Shown here one piece after another: positions 5,784 through 7,711 of a stretch of DNA of 7,711 nt. The stretch is from Gammaproteobacteria bacterium. GTDB lineage: Bacteria > Pseudomonadota > Gammaproteobacteria > Arenicellales > Arenicellaceae. Position 1 is the stretch's first letter, and each line of letters starts with the position of its first letter. The position numbers were made by a program, and so were the translations under genes. The notes under the pieces were generated by a model, which ran no database searches, was not told where the DNA came from, and saw nothing but the letters and a program-made list of their open reading frames with translations. The stretch lies in contig DNHK01000021.1 in assembly GCA_003485905.1 (NCBI GenBank), forward strand, positions 1-7,711. The letters run 5' to 3'.

Positions 5784-7319
5784 ATGATATTCAGAAATAT
5801 TTTAAGGCGGAGTGCTCTTCTTGGTATAGCAATGGCTCTGGCTGTGCCAGCGTTTGGCCCAGCAAACGCCGGATCAAAAATGGGTGGTACATTAAAAATC
5901 AGCCATTCCACTCGAATTGCGACATTAAATGTGCTTTCACTCTCGGGACCAGCAGAATATCCAGTTATAGACATGGCATACTCCGGGCTAACGCGGATCG
6001 GACCAGATAGCCAGCCGATGCCTGACCTAGCAGAAAGCTGGGAGGCCAGCCCAGATGCGACCGAGTTCACCTTCAACCTTCGCCAAGGCGTAAATTTTCA
6101 CGATGGAACGCCAGCGACGGCTTCAGATGTTGTAGCGACTTATGAGGCAATTCTGAACCCAGACATTCCAGCCTCCGCCGCGTCCGTTTTAAATATGATT
6201 GAAACTGTGTCGGCTACCGATGACCTGACAGTGAAATTCAAGCTAAAAACACCTTTTGCGGATTTTCCGACCTCTACTGCCCATGCCAATGCAAGAATTT
6301 TATCGGAAGAAGCGCTGGCCGGTGATCTTACAAAACTCGATACGGTTGTAAACGGCACTGGCCCTTTTAAAATGGAAAACTATGACAGCGCTCGGGTCAC
6401 ACGCCTGGTTCGCAATGATGATTACTTTATCGAGGGCAAGCCCTATCTTGATGCAGTAGAAATGCACTTGTTTCCAGATTTGGCGGCAGAAACCACAAAC
6501 TTTCTTTCCGGCGACATCGACGTTATGCTACTAGTACAGCAAGCAGATTACGAACGCATTTCCAGCGCGCCAAATGTCAATGCATTGCGCGTACCGTCCG
6601 GTCGCTATGTAAATGTGGTCATGCGTTTTGACCAGCCTCCATTCGATGACCTGAAAGTTCGAGAAGCACTAGCATATTCAATTGATCGCCAACTTTTGGT
6701 CGATCTTGTGCTGGAAGGTCTAGGCAGGCCAGCTCATGACAATATCTTATCGCCAGAGTTCAAATTCCGCATTGATACGCCAGAAAAAGCATACGATCCT
6801 GAGAAGGCAAAAAAACTTTTGGCCGAAGCTGGTTACCCGAACGGTTTAAAACTTAATCTTGTTGCCTCGAACCGTCCTGCAATCCGAGCGCAGGTGGCTA
6901 TTGCAATCAAGCAGATGGCATTGTCGGCAGGCTTTGATATTAATGTCGAGACAATGCCACATGATACTTACATCGCTAACGTTTGGAAAAAGGGGAAGTT
7001 TTATATGGCTTATTGGGGCATGCAACCAACTGAGGATGCAACTTTCAATCTGCTGCTAACTTCCAATGCTTCCTACGAAGACACCGGGTGGAAAAATAAA
7101 GAGTTCGATGACCTCGTGCAAGCAGGGCGTTCAACAACCATTGAGTCAGAAAGAGCTAATGCTTATTCTAAAGCGCAAGAGCTTATGCTTTCTGAACTAC
7201 CATACATCATTGCGTTCTATGAAGACGTCTCGACCGCCAGTAAGTCAAAAGTACAAGGTTATACATTGAACCCTATAAATCGATATTTTTACCTAGAAAG
7301 CGTTTGGCTAGAAGAGTAA
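5784..7319 (+). CDS. ABC transporter substrate-binding protein, SBP_bac_5 family (dipeptide/oligopeptide type)
   Basis: This 511-residue periplasmic protein captures solute for an ABC importer of the peptide/nickel/opine class. It begins with a Sec-type signal peptide: RNILRR (4-9), a hydrophobic core (10-24) and a likely cleavage after A29 (GPANA, then GSKMGG). A lipobox cysteine is absent, so it should be soluble. Family signatures are present: LAESWEAS (residues about 82-89), a stretch with LRQGVNFHDG and a downstream ASDV, NGTGPFKMENY, VREALAYSIDRQLLVD, YDPEKAKKLLAEAGYP and a C-terminal ELPYIIAFY. ATG 5784 is preferred over ATG 5778 on ribosome-site spacing; the difference is two residues. 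The length is normal. The gene lies 58 nt after the M24 gene and 4 nt before the permease gene. Family membership does not define the ligand: members bind peptides, opines, amino acid derivatives and other small amides. Confidence 0.95.
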   Translation: MIFRNILRRSALLGIAMALAVPAFGPANAGSKMGGTLKISHSTRIATLNVLSLSGPAEYPVIDMAYSGLTRIGPDSQPMPDLAESWEASPDATEFTFNLRQGVNFHDGTPATASDVVATYEAILNPDIPASAASVLNMIETVSATDDLTVKFKLKTPFADFPTSTAHANARILSEEALAGDLTKLDTVVNGTGPFKMENYDSARVTRLVRNDDYFIEGKPYLDAVEMHLFPDLAAETTNFLSGDIDVMLLVQQADYERISSAPNVNALRVPSGRYVNVVMRFDQPPFDDLKVREALAYSIDRQLLVDLVLEGLGRPAHDNILSPEFKFRIDTPEKAYDPEKAKKLLAEAGYPNGLKLNLVASNRPAIRAQVAIAIKQMALSAGFDINVETMPHDTYIANVWKKGKFYMAYWGMQPTEDATFNLLLTSNASYEDTGWKNKEFDDLVQAGRSTTIESERANAYSKAQELMLSELPYIIAFYEDVSTASKSKVQGYTLNPINRYFYLESVWLEE

Positions 7320-7323
7320 GCCT

Positions 7324-7711
7324 ATGACGCTAGGCTATATCTTCCGGCGCCTCATGGCGGTAATTTTGGTACTTTTCGTAGTAACATTTGCAGTTTTTGC
7401 AATTACGATGATTTTACCAGGTAATGCCGCCGTGATGATACTGGGCGAATATGGCACAGAAGAGGCCGTGGCTGCGATGGAACGTATACTCGGCCTCGAT
7501 AAACCTTGGCACATTCAGTACATTGACTGGCTCGTTGGAGTTTTGCATGGTGACTTTGGTCAATCATTGCGTCTCTCATTACCTGTGGCCGATGTTGTAG
7601 GAGACGCATTCTGGAACTCCGCTTCTTTGGCGATTACAGCTCTATTGTCCGTCACTATTATTGCCATCCCTTTGGGTGCTCTCGCTGCGATTAAACGCGG
7701 CAGTACTGCAG
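7324..7711 (+). CDS. ABC transporter permease, DppB/OppB type, partial (N-terminal 129 residues)
   Basis: The frame opens at ATG 7324 and stays open to the right edge, so only the N-terminal 129 codons are visible. The protein is an inner-membrane permease of the dipeptide/oligopeptide/nickel class that would pair with the binding protein just upstream. Family features are FRRL at the N-terminus (7-10), a first membrane helix (about 10-31) ending in LPGN, LGLDKPWHIQYIDWL (56-70), GDFGQSL (76-82), and the start of a second helix (about 100-122) ending in IPLGALAAIKRG (115-126). The start follows the preceding stop by 4 nt; AAGAG (7312-7316) is a modest ribosome site inside the end of that gene. 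A second permease (DppC type) and one or two ATPases are expected further right but lie outside the window. Confidence 0.93.
   Translation, partial: MTLGYIFRRLMAVILVLFVVTFAVFAITMILPGNAAVMILGEYGTEEAVAAMERILGLDKPWHIQYIDWLVGVLHGDFGQSLRLSLPVADVVGDAFWNSASLAITALLSVTIIAIPLGALAAIKRGSTA

Noticed and set aside
5784..5870. Tat export signal because of the LRRSALLG sequence
   Set aside because: The residues around the arginine pair do not match the SRRxFLK pattern and SBP_bac_5 proteins are usually Sec exported; the Sec reading is simpler.
5738..6076. Minus-strand open frame of 112 residues
   Set aside because: It is antisense to the signal peptide and N-terminus of the binding protein, with no independent support.
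7403..7609. Minus-strand open frame of 68 residues
   Set aside because: It is antisense to the DppB-type permease, whose family match is clear.

Overview
This window reads as a bacterial chromosomal or accessory catabolic locus. GC is moderate (mid to high 40s by eye) and the genes are packed very tightly. The mix of families (FCD-type GntR regulator, hydantoinase/carbamoylase-family M20 amidase, creatinase/ectoine-hydrolase-like M24 protein, dipeptide-type ABC transporter, PxpB/PxpC) is typical of alphaproteobacterial gene clusters that consume nitrogenous organic compounds, for example marine Rhodobacterales-like or SAR116-like lineages. The taxonomic guess is weak, because no rRNA or other marker gene is present.

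Layout. Two transcription units diverge from a 165-bp control region (4382-4546). The left unit runs on the minus strand from 4381 to beyond base 1: a GntR/FCD repressor, an M20 Zn-dependent amidase, a D-2-hydroxyacid dehydrogenase, PxpB and a PxpC that leaves the window at its C-terminal end. Every junction in this unit overlaps by 1 or 4 nt (ATGA or TGATG), so it is a translationally coupled operon. The right unit runs on the plus strand from 4547 to beyond 7711: an M24-fold hydrolase that has lost all the metal ligands of the peptidases, a periplasmic substrate-binding protein of the SBP_bac_5 family, and the start of its DppB/OppB-type permease. The control region holds a sigma70-like promoter (TTGACT-17-TAAACT) whose spacer contains a perfect 12-bp palindrome (ATGGTATACCAT), a very plausible operator for the divergent GntR protein.

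How the genes may work together (inference). The ABC system would import a small amide, peptide or cyclic ureido/lactam-type compound. The M24 protein and the M20 amidase would hydrolyse C-N amide bonds. PxpB/C, with a PxpA expected just outside the left edge, would open 5-oxoproline or a similar lactam at the cost of ATP. The dehydrogenase would handle a 2-hydroxy/2-oxo acid product. The GntR protein would sense the substrate or an intermediate. The exact substrate cannot be read from the sequence, and this combination of enzymes around a DoeA-like M24 protein is the most interesting aspect of the window.

No stretch over 300 bases lacks a gene. No RNA gene, mobile element, CRISPR array or convincing terminator was seen.
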